A stretch of 64,000 nt of DNA from assembly GCA_029213045.1 (NCBI GenBank), contig JARGPN010000010.1:124001-188000 (forward strand), written 5' to 3'. The translations under genes were made by a program, and so were the position numbers. This DNA comes from Alcanivoracaceae bacterium. GTDB taxonomy: Bacteria; Pseudomonadota; Gammaproteobacteria; Pseudomonadales; Alcanivoracaceae. Shown piece after piece: positions 1 through 8,550 of the stretch; the first letter of the stretch is position 1; each line of letters starts with the position of its first letter. The notes beneath the pieces are model-generated. The model did not search any database. It was given only the letters and a program-made list of their open reading frames with translations, and was not told where the DNA came from.

Positions 1-591
1 CTGGCGAATACGCTCGACAATGGCCGACACATCGTAGCCTTCGCTGAGTGCAACACTGGCGCAGCCGATCAAATACTGGATGTTTTCCTGCACCATATAT
101 TGCGCCACACGCGACCACATGACGGTAATCACCGCGCCGTTGCGATATTCAGGATGAATACAAGTTCTACCCAGTTCTGCCACGCGACCTTGTAGCGACG
201 ACAACATGGTTAACTCAAATTCTTCCGCTGAGTAGAAACCACCGGTACGAAGAATTTTTTCTTGCGGGAGGATTCGGGTATACCCCACCACTTCACCGCT
301 TTCATTGTCACGCACAATAAGATGCAAACAGTGCTTATCAAATCGATCACGATCCAGACCAAACGGCGAATTGATGGTGGCGCCATATTCTTCAGAGAAT
401 ACGCGGTAACGTAACCGCTGCGCCTTCACGATCTCCCGACGCGAACGGGTAAACGTTGCCGTAAAGCGGGACGTACTCTCAGGCGATGCTAGGTCACGTC
501 CTTGAAGCTTGAACATTTCTGCCGTGGCGAGGAAGGGCTTCGCCAAAGCGCTGTTGATAGCCTTAATCTTGTCTGCGGCGGTTGCCAGCAT
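1..591 (-). CDS. OlsB-like GNAT acyltransferase (partial, C-terminus outside window)
   Basis: An open frame runs from an ATG at 589-591 on the minus strand to the window edge with no stop, giving 197 residues. The N-terminal part contains RYRVFSEEYGA, then FDKHCLHLIVRD, VVGYTRIL and GRTCIHPEYRNG. This motif order is that of the OlsB / hemolysin-like acyltransferases (COG3176), which use acyl-ACP to N-acylate ornithine or related amines in lyso-ornithine lipid synthesis. Related exosortase-associated acyltransferases and autoinducer synthases share the fold, so the substrate is an inference. The C-terminal third lies outside the window, so full length and neighbours cannot be judged. It is divergent from the CDGSH gene. 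Confidence 0.75.
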   Translation of the reverse strand, partial: MLATAADKIKAINSALAKPFLATAEMFKLQGRDLASPESTSRFTATFTRSRREIVKAQRLRYRVFSEEYGATINSPFGLDRDRFDKHCLHLIVRDNESGEVVGYTRILPQEKILRTGGFYSAEEFELTMLSSLQGRVAELGRTCIHPEYRNGAVITVMWSRVAQYMVQENIQYLIGCASVALSEGYDVSAIVERIRQ

Positions 592-711
592 GCAACTCTC
601 CGATAACCAATTTGGCTTAGGCTAAAAAGTTGCTATTGCAATGCAGTGAACCCCACGTGACAGTTTGATAACATCGACAAACATAAGAATGACAAAAGAG
701 AACGCACAGCA

Positions 712-981
712 ATGAAAGGCAAGATCGCGGCCACCACCCCCTTCCCCCAAGATGTTGAGCAGGGTAAAACCTATTATTGGTGTGCCTGTGGCCTGAGCAA
801 GAAGCAGCCGTTTTGTGACGGGTCCCATAAAGGAACGGAATTCAGCCCTATTGCTTATCATGCAGAGAAGAACCAGATAGTGTTCTTCTGCGGCTGCAAA
901 CAAAGTAGTCGCCAGCCGATCTGCGATGGCACGCACAGCAAACTGCCAAGCGATCAAGGCGAACCCAACAATCATCGCTGA
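712..981 (+). CDS. Double CDGSH-type iron-sulfur protein
   Basis: This 89-residue protein has two complete CDGSH-type motifs: C24-x-C26 ... C35-D-G-S-H39 and C60-x-C62 ... C71-D-G-T-H75. Each motif should bind a 2Fe-2S cluster through three Cys and one His, as known for the mitoNEET/CISD family. Bacterial double-motif forms are soluble, and there is no signal peptide or membrane segment here. The role is probably electron transfer or Fe-S/redox sensing; no partner is evident next door. A 136-codon open frame on the opposite strand (622-1032) covers the same region but has no family motifs and is best read as a shadow. Confidence 0.9.
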   Translation: MKGKIAATTPFPQDVEQGKTYYWCACGLSKKQPFCDGSHKGTEFSPIAYHAEKNQIVFFCGCKQSSRQPICDGTHSKLPSDQGEPNNHR

Positions 982-1051
982 ATGCAGGACGGTATTGGCA
1001 TAACGTTCATGCGACGCAGCGACCCATAACACTCACCAAAAGGACGTTCCG

Positions 1052-1567
1052 GTGAAATTGTCACAGCCCCATCTTTGGCTAAACCCGTTCAAGCGCGAAA
1101 CCCTCGACACCCAAGTGTTAAAAGCGTGGCGGGCCACGCCCTTATTACAAGGCATCCGCGCAGGGGTTTGTGAAAAGTTGGTAGAGCGAACGCATGTGCG
1201 TCAGTACCAACCAGGCGAGTATGTATTTCGCGAAGGCGATAGCGCCGTTGCCGCAGCGCTCATTGTTCAAGGTAACGTCGTTATTCGAAGCGACGATAAC
1301 GATATCGCTCGCCTCGGCGCAGGTGAGTTTTTTGGCGAAGCGGCCTTACTTGAAGACACGCCACGCTCCGCCAGTGCCGTCGCAGAAGGTGTGACATTAG
1401 TGTCCTTGCTTGTGCGCTATCAACTCGAAGAATTTGTGCAGCACCGGCCGCAGGCGGGTTTAAATATTATGACCAACCTCGCGCACCTGTTGCTTGCACG
1501 GTTACATCGCGGCAACAACGATCACACTGAAGAAAAAAACGCCAACGACGGTAACGCAGCATCATGA
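1052..1567 (+). CDS. Cyclic-nucleotide-binding domain protein
   Basis: This 171-residue protein starts at GTG 1052, behind AAAAGGACG. Residues about 50-140 form a cNMP-binding jelly roll: YQPGEYVFREGD, then FFGEAALLEDTPRSASAVA, which matches the phosphate-binding cassette pattern FGE-AL-x-PR-A. No helix-turn-helix or kinase domain follows, so it is a stand-alone CRP-like sensor domain. Its last codons overlap the permease start by ATGA at 1564-1567, so the two are translationally coupled. It probably controls or senses for the coupled membrane protein. Ligand (cAMP, cGMP or none) cannot be told. Confidence 0.8.
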   Translation: MKLSQPHLWLNPFKRETLDTQVLKAWRATPLLQGIRAGVCEKLVERTHVRQYQPGEYVFREGDSAVAAALIVQGNVVIRSDDNDIARLGAGEFFGEAALLEDTPRSASAVAEGVTLVSLLVRYQLEEFVQHRPQAGLNIMTNLAHLLLARLHRGNNDHTEEKNANDGNAAS

Positions 1568-2595
1568 ACGGATGGCCTCTTAGACTCGTATTGGTCTCGA
1601 TTGGGTTAGCCGTTCTTGCTTGGGTGCTATCCCCCATCTGGCTCGCGTTATTAATTAGCGTGCTATTTTATTTACTGTTATCACCACTGGTCAGTATGTT
1701 GCTCGCCCGCGGGGCTAGCCGCGATCGCGCCATTATTATGTCGCTACTGCCGGCGTTGCTGATTCTTGTTTATGCGGCCGTTTATTCAATTAACTCGCTG
1801 CGCAATTACTTGCCCCACCTCGCCGCTGATTTAGAGCACCTACAGCAAAGCGCGACGCTCGCACTACTGCAATTTGAAACCTATTTAGAACAAATGATTG
1901 GTTTGCGTCTGCGCCTAGCGGAAAACGCACAGGTGCTTGACCTTAACGACATACTGCAAACAGATAAGCTGTTAGAGTCCACTGGAGTTTTTGCTAACAT
2001 TGCCATTAATCTCACACTGGTGCCGCCTATTGCCTACTTTCTTTTGCGCGACTTCCGCCGCTGGCGCGACAACGCATTAAGTCTTCTGCCGAACGAACAC
2101 TTTGAGCTGGGCTGGCTGATGTATTACGGGGTTAGCACTCGCATGCAGGCTTACCTGCGTGGCCTACTTTGGCAGGCGCTGATCCTTGCTTGCATCACCT
2201 CCACGGGCTTTTGGATTGCGGGCTTTCCCTCTCCCATTCTACTCGGCGTACTGACCGGTGTTGCAGGCCTCGTTCCCTACCTTGGCCCCTTCCTCGCCAT
2301 GATTGCACCACTGGTTATGTTGCTGTCGGCGGCCACCTTTGATCCAGGCTCCATATTGCAGATTTTGCTAGTGCTCACCGTGGGCTTCGGTTTTGACAAC
2401 CTCATCACTGTGCCGTTTTTATTGGCCGGCACGGTGAACCTGCATCCTATCGTCGCCATGGTGGCGGTGGTGGTCGCTGGGAATGTTGGCGGGATTCCCG
2501 CCATGATCCTCGTCATTCCCGTATTGGGGATGCTCAAGATCGTCCTGCAAACCCTACTCAATGGTCTCGGAGCGCCCATAATGCAGCGCGAATAA
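1564..2595 (+). CDS. AI-2E/PerM family membrane permease
   Basis: This 343-residue protein has two N-terminal membrane helices (about 7-55) and another near 60-80. A soluble stretch (about 85-145) follows, then the segment PPIAYFLLRDFRRWRD typical of the AI-2E / YhhT / PerM family (PF01594), and a block of four to five helices ending in GGIPAMILVIPVLGMLK. Length fits the family (about 340-370). Members are proposed exporters of small signalling molecules or Na+/H+ antiporters; the substrate is not deducible here. ATGA overlap with the upstream cNMP-binding gene indicates one operon. No terminator is seen directly after it. Confidence 0.85.
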   Translation: MNGWPLRLVLVSIGLAVLAWVLSPIWLALLISVLFYLLLSPLVSMLLARGASRDRAIIMSLLPALLILVYAAVYSINSLRNYLPHLAADLEHLQQSATLALLQFETYLEQMIGLRLRLAENAQVLDLNDILQTDKLLESTGVFANIAINLTLVPPIAYFLLRDFRRWRDNALSLLPNEHFELGWLMYYGVSTRMQAYLRGLLWQALILACITSTGFWIAGFPSPILLGVLTGVAGLVPYLGPFLAMIAPLVMLLSAATFDPGSILQILLVLTVGFGFDNLITVPFLLAGTVNLHPIVAMVAVVVAGNVGGIPAMILVIPVLGMLKIVLQTLLNGLGAPIMQRE

Positions 2596-2758
2596 CTCCG
2601 AGGCTTAGAAATCACATGAAAAAGGGTCTTTATACCTAGACAAAACAACGACCCAAATATGTAATAATTTTCCGCAAATGCGGGACGCTGCCTTACATTC
2701 GGTACTGAGTTACCTCACACTGCGCCCCGAGGAATCCAGTGCCACAGGGACGCTTTAT

Positions 2759-3577
2759 ATGAAGCTCACAATACGTAAAACAACACGCGCTATAGCACTT
2801 TTGCCACTACTTTCTGCCGCCACTGCCCATGCTGGGCTAGACATGCCGGATAACTATTTTTTCTTCGGCGCGCACGCCAGTCAGTACTTCTTTGATGCCA
2901 CCGATAGCCTCGATGGCAACACGTTCGAGGATACAACCCTGCCGGGACTGCAACTGGGCTATCGCTTTAGCCCGAGCTGGTCGTTACAGGCATGGTGGGA
3001 ACGCAATAATTATCGTGCAGAAAACGGCAGCAGCGATGGCGACATGAGCGCCCTGCTGGCCAGCGCCCGTCTACACTTTGATGACACCTCATTGTTTGGT
3101 TTCGAACCGTACGTCGGCGTTGCCGCTGGCACACTCGCCATTAACAACACGAACGACAATGATGAAACACTAGGTGGTTTCGAATTTGGCTTGCAAAGCC
3201 GACTGCGCCCACATTGGTTAATCGATTTTGGCGCACGCCCGCTGCGTAGCTTCGACAACGAACGTTGGGATACCGAGGCGTACGTCGCACTGAACTTCAT
3301 GCTCTCCGATGACAAGGGTGAAGGCAGTCAAACATCTGACAGCAACAAACTCAGCGATGCCAAAGACCCTACGGCCGCCACCGTGTTTGGCGACACCGAC
3401 GGCGACGGCGTGGCAGACGCATTAGATCAATGCGAGAACACAATGGCCGGCACTCAAGTTGATGAAACAGGCTGTGAACCCGACACCGACGGTGATGGCA
3501 TCGACAATAGCTTGGATCGTTGTGCCGACACGCCGGCGAACACTGAAGTGGACGAAAAGGGCTGCGCAATAAACTAG
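2759..3577 (+). CDS. Outer-membrane beta-barrel with two TSP3-type calcium repeats, no OmpA domain
   Basis: I place the start at ATG 2759, not the longer frame from 2678. AGGGA stands 8 bases before it and it begins a clean signal peptide (MKLTIRK... cleaved near AHA-GLDMP). The 272 residues hold an OmpA/OprF-like eight-stranded barrel of about 170 residues with alternating aromatic strands. Two thrombospondin type 3 repeats follow, GDTDGDGVADALDQC and PDTDGDGIDNSLDRC, each with a VDE-GC end. In OprF/OmpA relatives a peptidoglycan-binding OmpA domain comes next. Here translation stops after the second repeat and a terminator hairpin follows, so the protein lacks the wall anchor. Confidence 0.8.
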   Translation: MKLTIRKTTRAIALLPLLSAATAHAGLDMPDNYFFFGAHASQYFFDATDSLDGNTFEDTTLPGLQLGYRFSPSWSLQAWWERNNYRAENGSSDGDMSALLASARLHFDDTSLFGFEPYVGVAAGTLAINNTNDNDETLGGFEFGLQSRLRPHWLIDFGARPLRSFDNERWDTEAYVALNFMLSDDKGEGSQTSDSNKLSDAKDPTAATVFGDTDGDGVADALDQCENTMAGTQVDETGCEPDTDGDGIDNSLDRCADTPANTEVDEKGCAIN

Positions 3578-3602
3578 CTCAACGAAATCAGCTCTGAGAA
3601 TT

Positions 3603-3622
3603 AATCTCCACGGAGATTTTTT
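3603..3622 (+). terminator. Rho-independent terminator after barrel gene
   Basis: AATCTC, a 4-base loop CACG and GAGATT make a hairpin followed by TTTT, 26 bases after the stop codon. Confidence 0.65.
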
Positions 3623-3624
3623 GC

Positions 3625-3671
3625 CGTCGAATATGCATAAAGATCAGCGCAGCGCCTGTGCATATTCGACG
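3625..3671. repeat. Perfect 13-bp inverted repeat, 21-base spacer
   Basis: CGTCGAATATGCA at 3625-3637 is repeated inverted as TGCATATTCGACG at 3659-3671. It lies between the barrel terminator and the ceruloplasmin-like gene (start 3790). No run of T follows, so it is not a simple terminator. It could be a regulator site, an RNA structure or a remnant of an element; nothing in the sequence decides. Confidence 0.6.
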
Positions 3672-3789
3672 TATTCATTGAACCTCACCGTCATAACGAG
3701 ATTCTCACCAAAGCATCTAGCAAAATATTATTGATTCGTCACAGGAAGTTACGGCGACCTTCCCCCCAAATATACGATAGCGAACAGTT

Positions 3790-4866
3790 ATGAAACGGAT
3801 CTCGGCTACTTTATTTTTTACGCTAGCACTTTTCACAACATCCCACGTCGCCAATGCGGGCGTGACTCGCACTTGGCATATCGCCGTTGAAGAAACGGAA
3901 TGGAATTATTTTCCTAACAACCCAGGACAAGTCGATCCAGCGACAATGGATGCCACACAGCGAGAAAATATTACCGCTTCTCCAACGTACCTCGGCAGCA
4001 TCTATAAAAAAGTTATTTACCGCGCCTACACAGACGCCACTTTCACTTCGTTAAAAGAAACGCCTAGTTGGCAAGGTTTTCTAGGACCGGTATTGCACGC
4101 AGAAGTGGGCGACAAAATAAAAATTATTTTGCGCAACAATGCTGCGCGGCCTTACTCCCTCGCCATTCGCGGGCTGACATTAAGCAACCCAAGCAAAGAT
4201 TCAAAACCTGGCGCCGTGCAACCGGTGCCGCCAGGTGCAACACACACCTTTGATTGGCAGGTCAGCGAATTAGTCGGCCCAGGCCCCGCGGACGGCAGCT
4301 CCATCGCATGGCTTTATCACAGCGACGTCGACGCACAACGGGATCTGCATTCGGGACTATTCGGCATCTTAATTGTTACTCGCCGCGGACTCGCCGACGC
4401 CTCGGGGGCACCCGTTGATATCGACCAAGAAGTCGTGCTCGCCAGCAGTTTAACCGACGAAAACCTCAGCTGGTTTTTACCGGACAATCAACGTCGATTA
4501 AAGAATTCAGAAAGCAAAACCAACACCACGTCTTACAGCAACAGCAATCGTATGGCGAATATAAATGGCTACACGCATGGCACCATGCCAGAAATTCGCA
4601 TGCGTGCCTGCAACAAAGTGCGTTTGTATCATTTAGCGCTGACCGACAGCCTACCCGCCATAGCGCTGCGCTGGCCTGGCAATCCGCTGCTCGTTGACGG
4701 CCATCGCACCGACACTCTGACAACCTTGTCGCATACCCTGCGTATTGGCGACGTTGTTGGCACCCTGCCAGGCAAGTGGACCATTGGCGCAAGCCTCCCT
4801 GAGCTGCAACGCGCGGGACTCTACGGGCATTACACTCTCTCCGTCGCGGACAAACCCTGCCACTAA
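3790..4866 (+). CDS. Secreted ceruloplasmin-like multicopper-oxidase-fold protein, copper ligands apparently degenerate
   Basis: This 358-residue protein has a signal peptide (cut near HVANA-GVTRT). Residues about 25-205 resemble a ceruloplasmin/hephaestin/factor V A-type cupredoxin unit: HAEVGDKIKIILRN, PGATHTFDWQV and WLYHSDVDAQRDLHSGLFG. The second half (about 215-355) looks like a decayed second cupredoxin, ending LQRAGLYGHYTLSV. The HxH pairs and the HCHxxxH segment of active multicopper oxidases are missing: only the H of WLYHSD stays and the usual second His is Asp. It is shorter than two- or three-domain oxidases. I infer a binding or structural role over oxidase activity. No Shine-Dalgarno is obvious. 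Confidence 0.7.
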   Translation: MKRISATLFFTLALFTTSHVANAGVTRTWHIAVEETEWNYFPNNPGQVDPATMDATQRENITASPTYLGSIYKKVIYRAYTDATFTSLKETPSWQGFLGPVLHAEVGDKIKIILRNNAARPYSLAIRGLTLSNPSKDSKPGAVQPVPPGATHTFDWQVSELVGPGPADGSSIAWLYHSDVDAQRDLHSGLFGILIVTRRGLADASGAPVDIDQEVVLASSLTDENLSWFLPDNQRRLKNSESKTNTTSYSNSNRMANINGYTHGTMPEIRMRACNKVRLYHLALTDSLPAIALRWPGNPLLVDGHRTDTLTTLSHTLRIGDVVGTLPGKWTIGASLPELQRAGLYGHYTLSVADKPCH

Positions 4867-5068
4867 GGGCTTTCACGCACATCACGCTCCATTCCCACCG
4901 TTGCGCAGTAGTGCGGTTGCTCAATCGCCGACCGCACTAGGCACTTCGGTCAAGCATGTTGCTCGCCGACTGCGCATAATCGGGTCATCTCGTATGAACA
5001 CCTGTGCGCGTTCAATCATTTTTCACTCGCACGTGTGCAACCTTTACCAACAAGAAGGATTCAATGTT

Positions 5069-6376
5069 ATGGCCAAAGATGCCGTTGGCTACGCGCTTAG
5101 CGCGTTAAACAAAATGGCCGGCTCAAACGTACTCGACAAAATTGGGTTACGTAAGCTGGTAGAGCGTATTGCCTATACGTTAACGCGTACCGGCTTTCAG
5201 GTGATTACCACCACTGCGCGCACATTTAAATCGACGCAAAAACTGGATAAGCCACAACGACTCAACGCGCCGGGCTACACCACTGACTTATTTGATTTGA
5301 ATATTACCGACGAACAACAAATGATTCGTGACTCAGTAAAATCGTTCGCGAGCGAAGTGCTGCGGGTTAGCGCGGAAAAAGCCGATAGCGGACATGCTAC
5401 ATCAGCGGAAACGCTCGCCGCCGCGCAAGAACTGGGACTAAATTATTTTGCAGTACCGGAAACGCTCGGCGGTGCAGCCGCAGAACGCTCTGACGTGACC
5501 ACTATGCTCGTGGCGGAAGATTTAGCGTGGGGCGACATGGGCCAAGCCATTGCCATTCTTGCACCCATGAGTGTTGCCAACGCGCTCACACGTTGGGGCT
5601 CGGCGGAACAACAAGCAAAATATTTGCCCGCCTTCACCAGCGAAAACCCGCCAGCCGCAACCATTGCTGTGGCAGAGCCGCGGGTGCTCTTTGATCCCAT
5701 GCAATTACACACCACCGCTGTAAAGCAAGGTGACAGCTGGGTTTTAAATGGAAGTAAATCACTGGTACCCGTTGCCGCAGAAGCCGAATTATTCTTGGTC
5801 GCGGCCCAAACCGACAACGGTCCAGCTGTGTTTATTATTGAGGGTGGCACCGAAGGTTTAGTCTGCGGGGATGATCCGGGTATGGGCGTTCGCGCGGCAG
5901 CTATGCGTCCGCTGACACTCACCAACGTAAAAGTACCCGCCGCAAATAAACTCGGTGTTGATGATTTCGATTACCGCGCCTTTATTGATCTCGGCACAAT
6001 CGCATGGTGCGCACTGGCTGTAGGCACCTGCCAAGCCGTGCTCGAGTACGTTATTCCATACTGCAACGAGCGCATTGCGTTCGGCGAGCCGATTAGTCAT
6101 CGCCAAGCGGTCGCGTTCATGATCGCCGATATGGCCATTGAATTAGATGGGATGCGTTTGCTGACATGGCGTGCCGCCAGCCGTGCAGAACAAGGTAAAT
6201 CATTCCAGCGTGAAGCACATTTAGCACGCACACTGGTGAAAGAAAAAGCCATGAAAATTGGTACCGATGGCGTGCAGCTTTTAGGTGGCCACGGCTTTAC
6301 TCACGAATATCCGGTCGAACGCTGGTATCGCGACTTGCGCATTATTGCTGTCGCGTTCGGCGGCCTACACCTTTAA
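5069..6376 (+). CDS. Acyl-CoA dehydrogenase (first of tandem pair)
   Basis: The frame is open from 4745, overlapping the previous gene, but AAGAAGGA at 5052-5059 points to ATG 5069, giving 435 residues. After an unusual helical leader of about 75 residues comes a standard ACAD: helical N-domain (ITDEQQMIRDSVKSFASEVL), beta-domain, and C-terminal helical domain with GTDGVQLLGGHGFTHEYPV. It ends at GGLHL, right where the usual EGT-EIQ tail would begin. FAD-dependent alpha,beta-oxidation of an acyl-CoA is expected; chain length is unknown. It is 18 bases upstream of a second, dissimilar ACAD, and the two may work as a heteromer or in sequence. Confidence 0.88.
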   Translation: MAKDAVGYALSALNKMAGSNVLDKIGLRKLVERIAYTLTRTGFQVITTTARTFKSTQKLDKPQRLNAPGYTTDLFDLNITDEQQMIRDSVKSFASEVLRVSAEKADSGHATSAETLAAAQELGLNYFAVPETLGGAAAERSDVTTMLVAEDLAWGDMGQAIAILAPMSVANALTRWGSAEQQAKYLPAFTSENPPAATIAVAEPRVLFDPMQLHTTAVKQGDSWVLNGSKSLVPVAAEAELFLVAAQTDNGPAVFIIEGGTEGLVCGDDPGMGVRAAAMRPLTLTNVKVPAANKLGVDDFDYRAFIDLGTIAWCALAVGTCQAVLEYVIPYCNERIAFGEPISHRQAVAFMIADMAIELDGMRLLTWRAASRAEQGKSFQREAHLARTLVKEKAMKIGTDGVQLLGGHGFTHEYPVERWYRDLRIIAVAFGGLHL

Positions 6377-6394
6377 TCGGCGGAGAGAGATAAC

Positions 6395-7600
6395 ATGAAT
6401 ATCGAGATCCCAAAAAAATTCAGACCCATCATGAACAACGCACACCAAGTAGCGTTAAGTGTGTTTCGCCCGATTTCACGCAAGTACGATCGCGCAGAGC
6501 ACGAATATCCAAAAGAACTGGATATGCTCGCGTCAGTATTAGATGGCTTTAATGAAGGCGATCCAGAGTCCAGCGCCGGCGCATCGCAAACCGGTAAAGG
6601 CAGACTCACCGATGACGGCTCCGTAAGAAACGGCGCCAACATGAGCACCTGTCTTGGCGCGTTGGAATTTTGCTACGGCGACACAGGATTTCTATTGGCT
6701 ATGCCACGCCAAGGCCTAGGCAACGCCGCTATCGCCGCGGTTGCCAATGACGAGCAACTTGAGCGCTTTCGCGGCAAGTGGGCCGCCATGGCCATCACCG
6801 AACCGGGCACAGGATCGGATTCAGCAAACATTCGCACCACCGCTCAAAAAGACGGCGACCATTACGTGCTTAACGGTGAAAAAATCTATGTCACCTCAGG
6901 ACAGCGCGCAGATTGCGTGGTTGTTTGGGCTTCACTTGATCCTGAAATTGGCCGCGCCGCTATCAAATCCTTTGTGGTGGAATGGGGCACGCCGGGCATG
7001 GAACTGGCGCGCCTTGAGCACAAACTCGGCATTCGCGCGTCTGATACCGCAGCGATCAATTTTACGGATTGCCGTGTACCCGCCGAGAATTTATTAGGCA
7101 ACCCAGACATCGACGTGAAAAAAGGTTTCGGCGGTGTCATGGAAACTTTCGATAACACGCGTCCATTGGTAGCCAGCTTTGCGCTGGGCTGTGCACGTGC
7201 ATCGCTGGAGCGCATCAAAGAATTGTTTGAAGGCCATACTCAGTTGGACTACAGCAAACCGGTCGACAATGGTTCGGCGGTGGAAGCTGAAATTTATCGA
7301 ATGGAAGCGGATCTTGAAGCGGCGTACTGGTCCACATTAAAAGCGGCGTGGATGGCAGATAACAAGAAATCCAATTCGCTGGAAGCATCTATCTGTAAAG
7401 CAAAAGCAGCACGGGTCGGCAATTACATTACGCTGCGCTGTGTTGAACTGGCTGGCAGCATTGGCTACACGGAAGATGAACTGCTAGAAAAATGGGCTCG
7501 CGACTCAAAAATTCTCGATATCTTTGAAGGCACCCAGCAAATTCAGCAGCTCATTATCGCCCGTCGCTTGTTAGGGCTAAGTTCTAAAGAGCTAAAGTAA
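6395..7600 (+). CDS. Acyl-CoA dehydrogenase (second of tandem pair)
   Basis: This 401-residue protein starts at ATG 6395 with GGAGAGA 7 bases before it. FAD/substrate-site segments are clear: AMAITEPGTGSDSANIRTTA (middle domain), LNGEKIYVTSGQRAD, GIRASDTAAINFTDCRVP and the C-terminal KILDIFEGTQQIQQLIIARR. It follows the first dehydrogenase by 18 bases and is closed by a strong terminator. Both should feed electrons to ETF in fatty-acid or branched-acyl oxidation. The pair differs enough in sequence that a recent tandem duplication is unlikely. Confidence 0.9.
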   Translation: MNIEIPKKFRPIMNNAHQVALSVFRPISRKYDRAEHEYPKELDMLASVLDGFNEGDPESSAGASQTGKGRLTDDGSVRNGANMSTCLGALEFCYGDTGFLLAMPRQGLGNAAIAAVANDEQLERFRGKWAAMAITEPGTGSDSANIRTTAQKDGDHYVLNGEKIYVTSGQRADCVVVWASLDPEIGRAAIKSFVVEWGTPGMELARLEHKLGIRASDTAAINFTDCRVPAENLLGNPDIDVKKGFGGVMETFDNTRPLVASFALGCARASLERIKELFEGHTQLDYSKPVDNGSAVEAEIYRMEADLEAAYWSTLKAAWMADNKKSNSLEASICKAKAARVGNYITLRCVELAGSIGYTEDELLEKWARDSKILDIFEGTQQIQQLIIARRLLGLSSKELK

Positions 7601-7628
7601 TCTCGCCAGCGTAATGATGACGGGAAAC

Positions 7629-7667
7629 AAAAAAGCCATCAACGAGAATTCCGTTGGTGGCTTTTTT
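7629..7667 (+). terminator. Strong terminator after acyl-CoA dehydrogenase pair
   Basis: AAAAAAGCCATCAACG pairs with CGTTGGTGGCTTTTTT across a 7-base loop with one G-T wobble. A-rich and T-rich flanks make it usable from both strands, so it may also stop the minus-strand lipoprotein gene at 7719. Confidence 0.9.
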
Positions 7668-7718
7668 ATGCGGGCCTTCTAAATACTGACTCGTGACTAC
7701 CCTCTAGTGAATGACTCG

Positions 7719-8369
7719 CTATTTTCTTTTTGTCAGCATGGAGTCAGATAAAAGGCGGCCAACGACTAATGCGCTAAATCCCTCAACGCCCTCTTGCACG
7801 CCAGCGGGATTCATTGTTTTCGACTGGGCGCTCCATACACGCTTTCCATTCGTCGCATCAAACAAGCTGCTTTGCACAAAATAATTCTGCTCTTCGGTGA
7901 TGTATCCGGGCGTATACACAGTCTGGTAGTGATATCCGACATAGGCGCCATAGCCCATGAAATACGGGACGTTTGCCACGGCCACATATTCGCGGGTCGG
8001 CGGCTCATACTCTTGTCTCATTTCTTCCTGCACCAAGACCGCCACAAGCACAGAGTCCACACCGGATTCCTTCACCACTTTCTCGGCTTGCGCACGAATA
8101 TCGTCAGGATTTTCTTTATCTAAGCCACCTGGCATTTTTAGTGACGCCACCAGACTCTCAATGCCGGCTTTGGAAAGTTCGTCCGCTATGCCCTGCTCAA
8201 CAACCTGACGTATCTGTCCATTTTCAGACACTGCCAACACTAAGACCTTTTTATACGGCGCCGCGGTTCCTTCCTCTTTTTCCACGGACAAAAGCTGTGT
8301 ATTCGACGCGCAAGCGGTCATCAGCAGCAGTAAGAACGGTGTAAAGATGCACTTGGACAACCTGATCAT
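7719..8369 (-). CDS. Lipoprotein of unknown function
   Basis: This 216-residue protein starts at ATG 8369, with AAGGAG 6 bases upstream. The signal ends in the lipobox MTAC at Cys20. The mature part starts with a strand-helix pattern (KKVLVLAVSENGQIRQVVEQG, a type seen in small nucleotide- or peptide-like alpha/beta lipoprotein domains). It continues with a Tyr/Gly-rich segment (VPYFMGYGAYVGYHYQTVY) and a YFVQSSLFDATNGKRVWSAQS region common in outer-membrane lipoproteins that report stress or assembly. I do not recognise a named family. It is monocistronic and divergent from the MliC-like gene. Confidence 0.75.
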   Translation of the reverse strand: MIRLSKCIFTPFLLLLMTACASNTQLLSVEKEEGTAAPYKKVLVLAVSENGQIRQVVEQGIADELSKAGIESLVASLKMPGGLDKENPDDIRAQAEKVVKESGVDSVLVAVLVQEEMRQEYEPPTREYVAVANVPYFMGYGAYVGYHYQTVYTPGYITEEQNYFVQSSLFDATNGKRVWSAQSKTMNPAGVQEGVEGFSALVVGRLLSDSMLTKRK

Positions 8370-8550
8370 GCCTATCTCCTTGTGTGCAATATCGGTAGAG
8401 CTGCCAGTCTAGCAAGTCTACGACGGGAAAAAATTATTCTCTCCTGACCGGCGGCCCATTCGATACGATGTAGTCAATTCGAAGGATGAGCGTTCGCTGG
8501 CAGATCGTGCATAATGACGGAACAACAATCACAACATGCTGAGGTTCACT

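Noticed and set aside
622-1032. 136-codon minus-strand frame over the CDGSH gene
   Set aside because: It is opposite a gene with two full CDGSH motifs and has no family signature of its own.
4466-4924. 152-codon minus-strand frame over the ceruloplasmin-like gene
   Set aside because: It is Cys/Arg-rich in the way of an antisense shadow and has no start signal.
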